From Udaeobacter sp963725505 (lineage in GTDB: Bacteria; Verrucomicrobiota; Verrucomicrobiia; Chthoniobacterales; UBA10450), in assembly GCA_963725505.1 (NCBI GenBank), contig CAVRYN010000003.1, positions 124,001 through 188,000 of the forward strand: DNA of 64,000 nucleotides, given 5' to 3'. Positions 17,866-25,635 of this stretch are shown here, piece by piece (positions within the stretch are counted from its first letter, which is position 1; every line of letters begins with the position of its first letter). The translations under genes and the position numbers were made by a program. The notes beneath the pieces are model-generated. The model was not told where the DNA came from. It was given only the letters and a program-made list of their open reading frames with translations, and searched no databases.

Positions 17866-18747
17866 CTACAACACCGGCTCAGTGTCGTGAAGCCGGCCGT
17901 AATCGACGGTGAGCCGGCCGCCGCCATGCTCGGTGTAGATTTCGACGAAGCGGTGGCCGAATTGAATATCGCGCCAGGTGTAATCCTTTTGCGTTTGAAC
18001 CGACGCTGCGATCACCGGATCGATTCCAACGACTGACACGATAAACAGTGCGCGGCTGGCGCTGAGAGATTCAACAGTCGCGCCGAAAAGGGGGCTCTTG
18101 TGGTCGATGGTGTGCCGCAAAGTCAAGGCCGCGGGAAAAACCGTCAGTCGATCGAAATGGAGTTTGAGAACATAAAAGTAGCGGAAATCTCCGCCTTCGA
18201 GTAACGGTTCATCGCGCGAGAACATGATCCGGAACTCGGCCTCGACCATGCTGTGCTGATTTTCGTTGCCGATTCGCACCATCAGCGTCGGTTTCCCATT
18301 CAACGGCGCAACGACCAGGGAATTACTGAACACAACGCGCGCGATCGGCCGAGAAAAGCGCACGAAAATGAGGCCGGTCATCGCGGCGAGCAAAAATAGC
18401 CCGGTCATGATTTCAATCGTCGTCACGATGTGGGCGTACAGCGTTTGCGGATACATGTGGCCATAGCCAACCGTGGCCAGCGTTTGCACGCTGAAAAAGA
18501 AGCAATCAAAAAACCAATGCCCACCAGTGCTGCCGGCGATACTGCCTTGCTGAAAACTGTAGAGCGCGGCGAAAAGAAGATTCAGGCCGACATAAAGACC
18601 GGCGACAAACGCGGCGAATCGCGGCCATCTCAAACCGAGCAGCCAGCGATAGACATCGCGCCATCGCCAGGAGTCCGTCCCCACTTTGACGAACTCGACC
18701 TGACCAGAGCGAATAGAAACCTGACTGGGCTTTCGCCTCATGTTCAT
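17866..18747 (-). CDS. Inward-rectifier potassium channel (KirBac type)
   Basis: 293 residues. Two membrane helices (about 43-66 and 107-132) flank a pore helix and the K+ selectivity filter TVGYG (92-96). An amphipathic slide helix with WRWRDVYRWLLGLRWPRF precedes the first helix. The C-terminal 160 residues match the cytoplasmic IRK immunoglobulin-like domain (GKPTLMVRIGNENQHSMVEAEFRIMFSRDEP). It should form a K+-selective tetramer in the inner membrane. Its ATG directly follows the TAG of the hydrolase gene, so the two are likely one transcript. Confidence 0.95.
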   Translation of the reverse strand: MNMRRKPSQVSIRSGQVEFVKVGTDSWRWRDVYRWLLGLRWPRFAAFVAGLYVGLNLLFAALYSFQQGSIAGSTGGHWFFDCFFFSVQTLATVGYGHMYPQTLYAHIVTTIEIMTGLFLLAAMTGLIFVRFSRPIARVVFSNSLVVAPLNGKPTLMVRIGNENQHSMVEAEFRIMFSRDEPLLEGGDFRYFYVLKLHFDRLTVFPAALTLRHTIDHKSPLFGATVESLSASRALFIVSVVGIDPVIAASVQTQKDYTWRDIQFGHRFVEIYTEHGGGRLTVDYGRLHDTEPVL

Positions 18748-19356
18748 CTAATCCGCGGCTGGCGGCAATTGGTCAACAAACTTGCCGATGGTCTTCAGGA
18801 TCTGTTGATCGATATCTTCCTGCGTTTTGCTTGTTCCTTGAAGCTGGCGTTTGGGCACGCGCAGGGAATGGTCGCCGCCTTCAACGGCGTGCAAGAAATT
18901 TGGCGCTTTCATTTCTGCTCGGACACGCTCCAGCAGGTCCAACGGACAAAGCGAGTCGCGCGTGCCCTGCACAAACAGGATCGGTGTGGTCAAGGCGTGC
19001 AAAACTTCATTGCGGAGCTTTGTCCGGTCGCCCATGGCGCACAGCGGGTATCCGAGACAAATTAGGCCGTCCACTTTTTCGTCGAGCGACAAATGGCATC
19101 CGACGCGCCCACCCATGCTTTTCCCAATCAAGAATGTTCTTGCGCTACGATGTTTCTCGCGCGCTTTGAGAAGCGCTTCGCGATGAACTGCGATCAGTTT
19201 GGGCAAGGGATCCGGTCGCTTTCGACCTTCCCGCATGTAGTCATAATCGAAGGTCTCGACGTGCCCGATCTCGGACAAACGCTCCTTCCAGTTTTGCATC
19301 CAGGGATGCGACGAAGGCGCCCCTGCGCCGGGAGCAAACAAGATCAAGGGTTTCAT
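18748..19356 (-). CDS. Alpha/beta-hydrolase, KANL3/TEX30-like
   Basis: 202 residues. The nucleophile elbow is GKSMGG (Ser80); D134 in GTRDSLCP and H163 in GGDHSL complete a Ser-Asp-His triad. The opening LILFAPGAGAPSSHPWM and YMREGRKRPDP are typical of the small alpha/beta-hydrolases related to KANL3/TEX30 and dienelactone hydrolase. The substrate is unknown. It is immediately upstream of the KirBac gene (TAG next to ATG), an arrangement that implies co-expression rather than a known shared function. Confidence 0.88.
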   Translation of the reverse strand: MKPLILFAPGAGAPSSHPWMQNWKERLSEIGHVETFDYDYMREGRKRPDPLPKLIAVHREALLKAREKHRSARTFLIGKSMGGRVGCHLSLDEKVDGLICLGYPLCAMGDRTKLRNEVLHALTTPILFVQGTRDSLCPLDLLERVRAEMKAPNFLHAVEGGDHSLRVPKRQLQGTSKTQEDIDQQILKTIGKFVDQLPPAAD

Positions 19357-19418
19357 CTGTGTGGGAGGCGGGCGTCCGCCGCGCCAGACTGCCTGTCAAC
19401 CTAACACTCAGCAAGCGG

Positions 19419-20144
19419 TCAGGAAAAGAGCCTTGGCAAGACGTTGGCAACAAAGTCCACCAAGCCGTGGCCGATCATGTTGGCGACCAAATCACGACGC
19501 CACAAATAGAATCCCGTCAAGATCATACCCGCCGCAAGCGCGATCAGAATATTGGCCGCGCCTCCTGACCAATGGCCAAGCGAGAAAATAACCAGCGGAA
19601 TTGTAACCGACCAAAAGCGCCCGAGGCCGATCATCTGCAAACGTTCGATGGCGTAACCGCGATAAAATAATTCTTCTACCACTCCGGCCCGGAAAACGAT
19701 GAGTGTAATCAACCAGAGCGGCAGTTTCTCAAACGCGGCAGAGCCGGGACCGTGACCGTAACCAGTAAGATAAGCGAGCCCGACGACGACTGCTGCCGAT
19801 ACAACGGCAATTACAAGCCCCCACAAGATCGACATCCACCAGCGCGCGGTGCCGAGGCCGATGGAGCGCATGGGCAAACGTTCGCCGCGCCGGACGATCA
19901 CAAGAAGCGTAACTGCGCTGACCCAGATCAGCGCTTCTTTTAGAACTGCCGAGGCAAACGTGATTTCGGGTACGAAGAAAACGAACACCTGGCGAATCAC
20001 GACCATCGCAAAAAGCGAGACGAAGAGTCCAGCCCACGTGGCGCGCGAAGTTTTCGTGGGAACCAACGGCCGGTTGGGCGTGAGAGCGAAAGGTGCGCCG
20101 AGATTCTCCGTTTCCATCGCTTCCATTAAGATGCCGTAAGGCAC
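19419..20144 (-). CDS. CPBP family intramembrane metalloprotease
   Basis: 241 residues with about seven hydrophobic helices. The CPBP (ABI) motifs are present in order: EELFYRGY with E157/E158, a histidine in FSLGHW (H191), and N222 with H226 in NMIGHG. These residues form the glutamate-histidine metal site of the family, related to eukaryotic CAAX prenyl proteases. Bacterial members have roles in peptide processing or immunity, none of which can be assigned here. The neighbours give no obvious substrate gene. Confidence 0.92.
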   Translation of the reverse strand: MPYGILMEAMETENLGAPFALTPNRPLVPTKTSRATWAGLFVSLFAMVVIRQVFVFFVPEITFASAVLKEALIWVSAVTLLVIVRRGERLPMRSIGLGTARWWMSILWGLVIAVVSAAVVVGLAYLTGYGHGPGSAAFEKLPLWLITLIVFRAGVVEELFYRGYAIERLQMIGLGRFWSVTIPLVIFSLGHWSGGAANILIALAAGMILTGFYLWRRDLVANMIGHGLVDFVANVLPRLFS

Positions 20145-20212
20145 AGTTTGGATTCAAGAAATCAAAGCTGTCCTCTTCGCAATGCGGAGAACAACAGGCA
20201 ATCGGCCGGCGC

Positions 20213-21505
20213 CTATTGGACCGTCACAAGCGTTCCGACTGGAAGTTCAGAGAAAAATCTACGAGCAGCGTCCTCGGGCAGCCGAATGCAGCCATGTGAC
20301 GCCGGATGATTCGGCACGTAGCCAGCGTGCATCCCAAAATCAAGACAGCTCAGTCGCATGAAATACGGCATGTCCACATGGTAGATGGTGGAACGATGGT
20401 TGCGCTCCTTGTTGGTAATCACAAATTCGCCCCGTTTCGTCGAGTAACCTGGTCGGCCGGTCGAACATTGCGTGCGATATACGGGCACGCCGTCCTTAAC
20501 GAGCGCGACCCGTTGCAAAGCGAGAGAAATTTCGAGGCGCAACCGATCCGGCGGTGGCCCGCCGCCGAGAAGAATTTGTGCGGCGCGCCAGTGACCCGTC
20601 TCTGCGGCAATATCCAACGCAGACATCTTGTCCCGGCTCGTCAGCCGGTTCCGTTTGGCGCCTGCATCCAGTAGAGCGCGCAGGTAATCGTCCTGTCCAA
20701 GCCCAGCGGCAAGCATCACGACGGTAAGATTCCGGTCTTCTTCAACGTAACTACGCAGCGATTTTGACGACAGCAGCGCAAGAAAATCCTTGTCACAACG
20801 CGACGGCAGAACAGTGTTGGGATCTGCTCCGCATTCGAGCAATGTGCTAAAAAGAGAGGAGTTGTTTCCCGCGATAGAATAAGCAAGAAACGGCACGTTC
20901 CTGCCTTCGGGCGTGGGAGGTGTTGCATGTTTGCCAAGCAGTGATCGGATCTGTTGCTTATTCCCGACTTGCAGCGCTGCATTCAGAGCGCGCCGCGTAC
21001 TAGTTTTCCACTGCGGCATCGGCGGTAAGCGCTCGACCACGGTCTTGATGATCTCCGGATTTCCACCATCGAGCGCCAATCCCAGGAGATCCTGCCCGTC
21101 CTTCGTCTGAGCTTCGGCCTGAAGACCGGTTGAGCGCGTCAAGAGCAACTGGAACATCGCAACATTGCCGTGCGTCGCTGCCGCCATAAGCGGCGTAAAG
21201 CCGTTCTTATCGGCAAGATCAACCTGTGCGCCGGCATCCACGAGCCGGCGCGCCGTTTTCCAATCCTGTTGTGACGTTGCAATCAGTAGCGGCGTGCGCC
21301 CTTGAGCATCGCGCCCGTTTGGATCGACGTGCTCGATCAGGCACAAGTCGATCAGCGAATCGCGTTGAATCGTGACAGCCCGAACCAGTTCCTCCGGCGA
21401 GATGGAGATACGCGACGGCGGCTCGGGGCCAACGGCGATCGCCCAAAACAATACCAAAAGCACGACGCCTGCCCCAAAGACGAATTGCCTCTTAAACGCG
21501 CGCAT
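20213..21505 (-). CDS. Ankyrin-repeat L,D-transpeptidase
   Basis: 430 residues from the ATG at 21505, chosen because MRAFKRQFVFGAGVVLLVLFWAIAVG is a good signal anchor; the longer frame runs into the divergent protease. Residues about 60-310 hold ankyrin repeats (RTPLLIATSQQDWKTARRLV, GFTPLMAAATHGNVAMFQLL, and weaker ones). The C-terminal YkuD domain carries YHVDMPYFMRLS, GMHAGY and the catalytic SHGCIRL with Cys near 406. YkuD enzymes make 3-3 peptidoglycan cross-links or attach lipoproteins in the periplasm. Ankyrin repeats fused to a periplasmic YkuD domain are unusual and may bind a partner. Confidence 0.9.
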   Translation of the reverse strand: MRAFKRQFVFGAGVVLLVLFWAIAVGPEPPSRISISPEELVRAVTIQRDSLIDLCLIEHVDPNGRDAQGRTPLLIATSQQDWKTARRLVDAGAQVDLADKNGFTPLMAAATHGNVAMFQLLLTRSTGLQAEAQTKDGQDLLGLALDGGNPEIIKTVVERLPPMPQWKTSTRRALNAALQVGNKQQIRSLLGKHATPPTPEGRNVPFLAYSIAGNNSSLFSTLLECGADPNTVLPSRCDKDFLALLSSKSLRSYVEEDRNLTVVMLAAGLGQDDYLRALLDAGAKRNRLTSRDKMSALDIAAETGHWRAAQILLGGGPPPDRLRLEISLALQRVALVKDGVPVYRTQCSTGRPGYSTKRGEFVITNKERNHRSTIYHVDMPYFMRLSCLDFGMHAGYVPNHPASHGCIRLPEDAARRFFSELPVGTLVTVQ

Positions 21506-21650
21506 AAAAAGGGTTGGGCCGGAAATTATACGAGTTTCGTCAAAGAATGTAGTGGAAATGTGGCGGAACTGCGACCGCGCCTTTGAGTAAGCTGGGATTG
21601 GACGTATCCAGTTGAACGTTGCATCTTCAGTGCTGTCCAAATTCCAACCG

Positions 21651-23114
21651 ATGCGCTTATCCATTTTGACCCTGTGCGTTGCACTCAGTACATCGTTTGC
21701 GGCACAACCCGAGGCCGTCCCAACTTCCAGTGTTCCTGCTGCTACGGCGGAGGCAGGCAAGGACGTTGTTCATCAATTGAACAACGCTTTCGCAAAAGTC
21801 TTCGAAACCGTGGCGCCGAGTGTTGTCATTATTGAGATTTCCAAGAAAAACGAAATCAGCGAAAGCTCGCCGCTCGACGACCTGTTTTTTCAAGGGCCGC
21901 CGGATGAAAACAATCCGCGGCGCAATCCGGGCGCGCTGCGCCCGGTTCAAAGCGAAGGCTCCGGTTTTATCGTGCGACCCGATGGTTACATCTTCACAAA
22001 CTTTCACGTGGTCGAAGATGCAGACAAAATCGACGTGAAGTTGAGAGACGGGCGGAATTTTCCGGCAACGGTGGTCGGCACCGATAAGAAAACCGATATC
22101 GCTGTAATCAAGATCGACGCGAAAGATCTGCCAGTCGTCCAACTCGGCGACAGCGACGCTGTGCGGGTTGGGCAGTTCGCGTTTGCGATCGGTGCGCCGT
22201 TCAGGCTCGATTACACATTTACCTACGGCGTGATCAGCGGCAAAGGCCGAAGCAAATTGTTTCAGTCAGGCGACTACTCCATCTCGGATTATTTGCAGAC
22301 TGATGCCTCGATTAATCCCGGTAACAGCGGCGGCCCTCTCTGCGATATCGACGGCAAAGTGATTGGAATGAATACGCTGATCAACGGGATGAACCGCGGG
22401 CTGGGCTTCGCCATTCCAATTAACATGGCAAAAGAAATCGGCGCCGAGCTCGTCGCCGGCCACAAGATCATGCGCCCATGGCTGGGCATTCGAATCGAGA
22501 CGCTGGGCGACGACCCGACGACCCGCGATTTGTTCAAAGGCGCTGATAAAGGAGTCGTGGTGCGCACAATTGAAGCCGATGCCCCTGCTTCCAAGAGCGA
22601 TCTGCGGCCGTTTGATCTGATTACGCAGGTCGATGGAACACCTATCGAAACCGACTCAGAGCTTCAGCATGAGATTTTGAAAAGGAAGATCGGCCAAAGT
22701 GTCCAACTGACTGTCTGGCGCAAAGGCCAGACTATTAGAATCCCCATCAAGACGGGTGAATTGCCTAACGAGATCACGCGAGCATCAAATGAACCCGCCC
22801 GGCCAGTTCAGCCCGGCCGGCAAGATGTCGGCAAATTCGGATTGCAGGTGCAGGAATTGACGAAGGAAGTTGCGGAACGTCTGCACGTCCCGGTCGAGCA
22901 AGGTGTGGTTGTAACGGACGTGGAGGACAACAGCATCGCCGCGGCCCAGGACATTCAGCGCGAAGATGTCATTACGGAAGTGGACGGCAAACCAGTCACG
23001 AATCTGCAATCATTCCGTGAGGCCCTGAACAAAGCCGATCCGAAGCGCGGCGTGCTTCTGTATCTCGACCGCAAAGGCACCAAGACCTTCGCGGTGCTAA
23101 AAGCCGGCGGCTAG
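21651..23114 (+). CDS. DegP/DegQ-type periplasmic serine protease
   Basis: 487 residues from the ATG at 21651, which opens a signal peptide (MRLSILTLCVALSTSFA); an upstream TTG at 21612 is less likely. The trypsin-like domain has the full triad: H119 in TNFHVVEDA, D149 in KTDIAVIKID, S226 in NPGNSGGPL. Two PDZ domains follow (about 285-375 and 395-485) with GVVVRTIEADAPASKSDLRPFD and GVVVTDVEDNSIAAAQDI. This is the normal DegP/DegQ order for envelope protein quality control. It is divergent from the ankyrin-transpeptidase gene over 145 bases. Confidence 0.95.
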   Translation: MRLSILTLCVALSTSFAAQPEAVPTSSVPAATAEAGKDVVHQLNNAFAKVFETVAPSVVIIEISKKNEISESSPLDDLFFQGPPDENNPRRNPGALRPVQSEGSGFIVRPDGYIFTNFHVVEDADKIDVKLRDGRNFPATVVGTDKKTDIAVIKIDAKDLPVVQLGDSDAVRVGQFAFAIGAPFRLDYTFTYGVISGKGRSKLFQSGDYSISDYLQTDASINPGNSGGPLCDIDGKVIGMNTLINGMNRGLGFAIPINMAKEIGAELVAGHKIMRPWLGIRIETLGDDPTTRDLFKGADKGVVVRTIEADAPASKSDLRPFDLITQVDGTPIETDSELQHEILKRKIGQSVQLTVWRKGQTIRIPIKTGELPNEITRASNEPARPVQPGRQDVGKFGLQVQELTKEVAERLHVPVEQGVVVTDVEDNSIAAAQDIQREDVITEVDGKPVTNLQSFREALNKADPKRGVLLYLDRKGTKTFAVLKAGG

Positions 23115-23332
23115 CTTTTTCTGCTGCCGACGATTAAAAGGACGATCCCGCCGACCAGGCAAATGCCGCTCGCAACCGGCGGAAAAGCGATTCCGTGACT
23201 TTCCTTGTGCGTAATTTCAAGTGGGCCTAGTTGGGCGTCTTTCTTTTGTGTCGTCCAACCCAGTCCACCCCAGGCAAATCCGATCACACCGACGATGATC
23301 AGCACAATGCCGATGACCACGGCTGGTTTCAT
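23111..23332 (-). CDS. DUF3185-like small membrane protein
   Basis: 73 residues with two hydrophobic helices (VVIGIVLIIVGVIGFAWGGL and GICLVGGIVLLIVGSRKS) separated by a polar hairpin, the layout of DUF3185 proteins. The function is unknown. Its stop overlaps the end of the convergent degQ-type gene by 4 bases. Confidence 0.75.
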   Translation of the reverse strand: MKPAVVIGIVLIIVGVIGFAWGGLGWTTQKKDAQLGPLEITHKESHGIAFPPVASGICLVGGIVLLIVGSRKS

Positions 23333-23342
23333 TAGTTCGAGC

Positions 23343-23492
23343 TTACAATGGCCGTCGCCCTTGGATCAATTGGATAATCAGCACCACAATCGCGATGACG
23401 AGCAGGATGTGAATAAACCCGCCGAGCGTGTACGAACTGACTAATCCAAGCAGCCATAGGACCAGCAGAATCACAAATATTGTCCACAGCAT
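23343..23492 (-). CDS. Lmo0937-family tiny membrane protein
   Basis: 49 residues, starting at the ATG at 23492 with AAAGGAAC eight bases upstream as a ribosome binding site. MLWTIFVILLVLWLLGLVSS, then GGFIHILLVIAIVVLIIQLI and the tail QGRRPL match the lmo0937/DUF5670 family of two-helix membrane peptides. A longer frame from 23645 runs into the murQ coding end and is not supported. The function is unknown. Confidence 0.85.
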   Translation of the reverse strand: MLWTIFVILLVLWLLGLVSSYTLGGFIHILLVIAIVVLIIQLIQGRRPL

Positions 23493-23569
23493 AGGGTTGT
23501 TCCTTTCGGTTAAGTCATACCTAGCTTCGCACGAGCCACTTCGGTTGCGCTTATCGGGAACGCAAATTT

Positions 23570-25366
23570 CTACAGTTTCTCCAGCGCCGCGCGCAAATTC
23601 CAGCCGTTCGCTTCCAGTAAATTGTGGGCCGACTCGTGGTCGCACTGCGCCAGTTCGGTGAGAACCCGCACTGCGCGATCACGCAATTTCGTACTCGTAG
23701 CGTGCAGATCGATCATCAGATTGCCGCGCACTTTACCTAGCGCGACCATGGCACCGGTACTGATGATATTGAGGGCAACCTTGGTCGCTGTGCCGGCCTT
23801 CAATCTGGTCGATCCAGCCAAGAGTTCTGGCCCAACCGCGAGCATGATTACCAGATCGAGATCGCTGTAGCTACGGCCTTGTGGGCCGTCGGTCGGACCG
23901 GCCATAGGCCGGTGGCTACAATCCGGATTACAGGTAAGCAAAATCGTTTTCGCGCCTAACGACTTTGCCCGGGCAACCGCGCCGAGTACAAAGGGCGTCC
24001 GGCCGCTGGCCGTAATTCCAATCACAACATCGCGGCCTTTAATTTTACGCTCATCCAAAGCCAATGCGCCGGCGCTTTCGTCGTCTTCCGCGCCTTCCGT
24101 ACTGCGATAAAGCGCCGTTACGCCGCCGGCGATCACTCCTTGCACAAGATCAGGCGCCGCGCCAAAAGTGGGCGGGATTTCGCTCGCATCAAGTACGCCA
24201 ATGCGTCCGCTGCTCCCAGCACCGACATAAAACAGGCGGCCACCATTTCGCAGCGATTCAGTCACGATTTGAATCGCGCCGACAAGAGCTGCCGTCGCGT
24301 TGCGCAAGGCGTCTTGAACCAGTTTTTCCTCATCAACAAACACTTCGACGAGCTCTTGTGCGCTCATTTTCTCCAAGTTGTCTGAGCGCGGATTGCGCTG
24401 CTCGGTAAGCGCGGCCGCCAAACTGTCGATTTCGCTTTGGGATGGCTTCGGGTGAAACGCGGCGTGATCGCCCGCTTCTGTTGCCAGCCACGCGGCGCCT
24501 AGCTCAGGAGCTCGCGCCGCAGTTGCCACGCGCGCATCGGGAAGATTCTTTTTTAGTCTGCGCCGGAACGTATGCGCGTAGAGGGAGTCACGGTAGAAAA
24601 GGCCGCCCATCAACACGACTTTTGGCGCGAGCAGGTGCAACCGGGATGCGACCGCCTCGGTGTATTCGCAGAGGACGCGCGCGCCTTCTTCGATGATCTC
24701 CATCATACGCGCGTCACCCTCAGTTGCGGCTTCAAACACCACCGGCGCCAGCATTGCGATGTCCATTTTGTCCGCTGTTTGCACCCAGCGAACCAGTTCA
24801 TCAAAATTGTTCAATGAAAGCGCGTGCAGAATTTTCGCAGTGAACTGCATCTCGCTTTGATGCAAATCGTGTTCGCGTAGGATCAAGCGAAGCGCCTGGA
24901 TGGAAAGAAAATAACCGCCTCCGGCATCGCCCAAGATGTGCCCCCACCCGCCCGCTCTCTCGATCCGGTCGCCGCGGCGTCCAGTTACAGAGGAACCGCT
25001 TCCGGCGTTGACGACGATGCCGTCACCATGATCGAGCGCCGCTGCAAGCCCGGAGTCGCGATCACTGCCTGTGACAATTTTGGCGTTTGGCCAGACCTCG
25101 AGACAGATTTGCTCGAGTAAGCGGCGATCTTCCTCTGTGGCGCAACCGGCAAGAAAAACTCCCGCGCGATCGATTTGCCTTGGCAGTTCAGCGAAAATTA
25201 GGCGGAGGCGCTCCGACGTTGTGAGCCGGAAATTCGACGGAGGCAGTTTTCCCTGGTCGATAACGCGAAATTCACAGCCGGGCGTCTCGGCTACGGCCTC
25301 TACAAGCACCCATGCGGTTTTCGTGCCGCCGCCTTCGACCCCGAGAATACGCTCACCGGGTTTCAC
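23570..25366 (-). CDS. murQ: Fusion of BadF/BcrA-type sugar kinase and MurNAc-6-phosphate etherase
   Basis: 598 residues. Residues 1-300 are an ASKHA kinase of the N-acetylglucosamine/MurNAc kinase type: GVEGGGTKTAWVLVE, GSGSSVTGRRGD and GDAGGGYFLS. Residues about 325-598 are MurQ: SIS motif GAGSSGRIGVLDASEIPPTFG and STEGAEDD (positions of the two catalytic glutamates), then VGPELLAGSTRLKAGTATK. One chain could phosphorylate MurNAc and then cleave its lactyl ether, giving GlcNAc-6-P during peptidoglycan recycling. A palindromic repeat is translated in frame inside the SIS domain (23866-23920). The start is GTG at 25366, 9 bases from a REPIN-like element, with no clear ribosome binding site. 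Confidence 0.92.
   Translation of the reverse strand: MKPGERILGVEGGGTKTAWVLVEAVAETPGCEFRVIDQGKLPPSNFRLTTSERLRLIFAELPRQIDRAGVFLAGCATEEDRRLLEQICLEVWPNAKIVTGSDRDSGLAAALDHGDGIVVNAGSGSSVTGRRGDRIERAGGWGHILGDAGGGYFLSIQALRLILREHDLHQSEMQFTAKILHALSLNNFDELVRWVQTADKMDIAMLAPVVFEAATEGDARMMEIIEEGARVLCEYTEAVASRLHLLAPKVVLMGGLFYRDSLYAHTFRRRLKKNLPDARVATAARAPELGAAWLATEAGDHAAFHPKPSQSEIDSLAAALTEQRNPRSDNLEKMSAQELVEVFVDEEKLVQDALRNATAALVGAIQIVTESLRNGGRLFYVGAGSSGRIGVLDASEIPPTFGAAPDLVQGVIAGGVTALYRSTEGAEDDESAGALALDERKIKGRDVVIGITASGRTPFVLGAVARAKSLGAKTILLTCNPDCSHRPMAGPTDGPQGRSYSDLDLVIMLAVGPELLAGSTRLKAGTATKVALNIISTGAMVALGKVRGNLMIDLHATSTKLRDRAVRVLTELAQCDHESAHNLLEANGWNLRAALEKL
23866..23920. repeat. REPIN-like palindrome translated within murQ
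   Basis: 55 bases bounded by TGTAG and CTACA, containing two hairpins (ACGGCC/GGCCGT and ACCGGCC/GGCCGGT). On the murQ strand it reads in frame as CSHRPMAGPTDGPQGRSY. E. coli MurQ has about 15 residues between CNP and VGPE; this protein has about 29, so the repeat adds most of the difference. No stop is created. Confidence 0.75.
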
Positions 25367-25375
25367 GATTGTTAT

Positions 25376-25455
25376 TGTAGGGCAGGCGCACCGCCTGCCG
25401 CGAGTTTTCTTTATTATTGCCGGTCGAAAAAGGCAAGCGATGCGCTTGCTCTACA
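25376..25455. repeat. REPIN-like element upstream of murQ
   Basis: 80 bases bounded by TGTAG and CTACA. The left arm GGCAGGCGCACCGCCTGCC and the right arm GGCAAGCGATGCGCTTGC are separate hairpins in inverted orientation around a T-rich spacer. This is the two-REP (REPIN) layout. It lies between the murQ start and the ligA start. Confidence 0.75.
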
Positions 25456-25471
25456 AATGCTCTCTAACGCG

Positions 25472-25589
25472 GTCATCCTGAGCGACGCGAAGGACCTCAT
25501 CCACTCACCATTGCATTACGCAAGCTAGCCAGTGTGACCGCCGCTTCGAATGTGAGGTTCCTCTCCCGCGGCTGCGGGATCGGAATGAC
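25472..25589. repeat. Inverted pair of GTCATCCTGAG-type repeats
   Basis: GTCATCCTGAGCGACGCGAA (continuing GGACCTC) at the left and, inverted, GAGGTTCC through GGAATGAC at the right. This repeat type is widespread in bacterial genomes. Further pairs occur at 28857-28980 and 32251-32381. Confidence 0.7.
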
Positions 25590-25635
25590 CCGCTGTCGGT
25601 GATTGCCGAGATTTCCCGCGCTCGTATCGTGCGGC

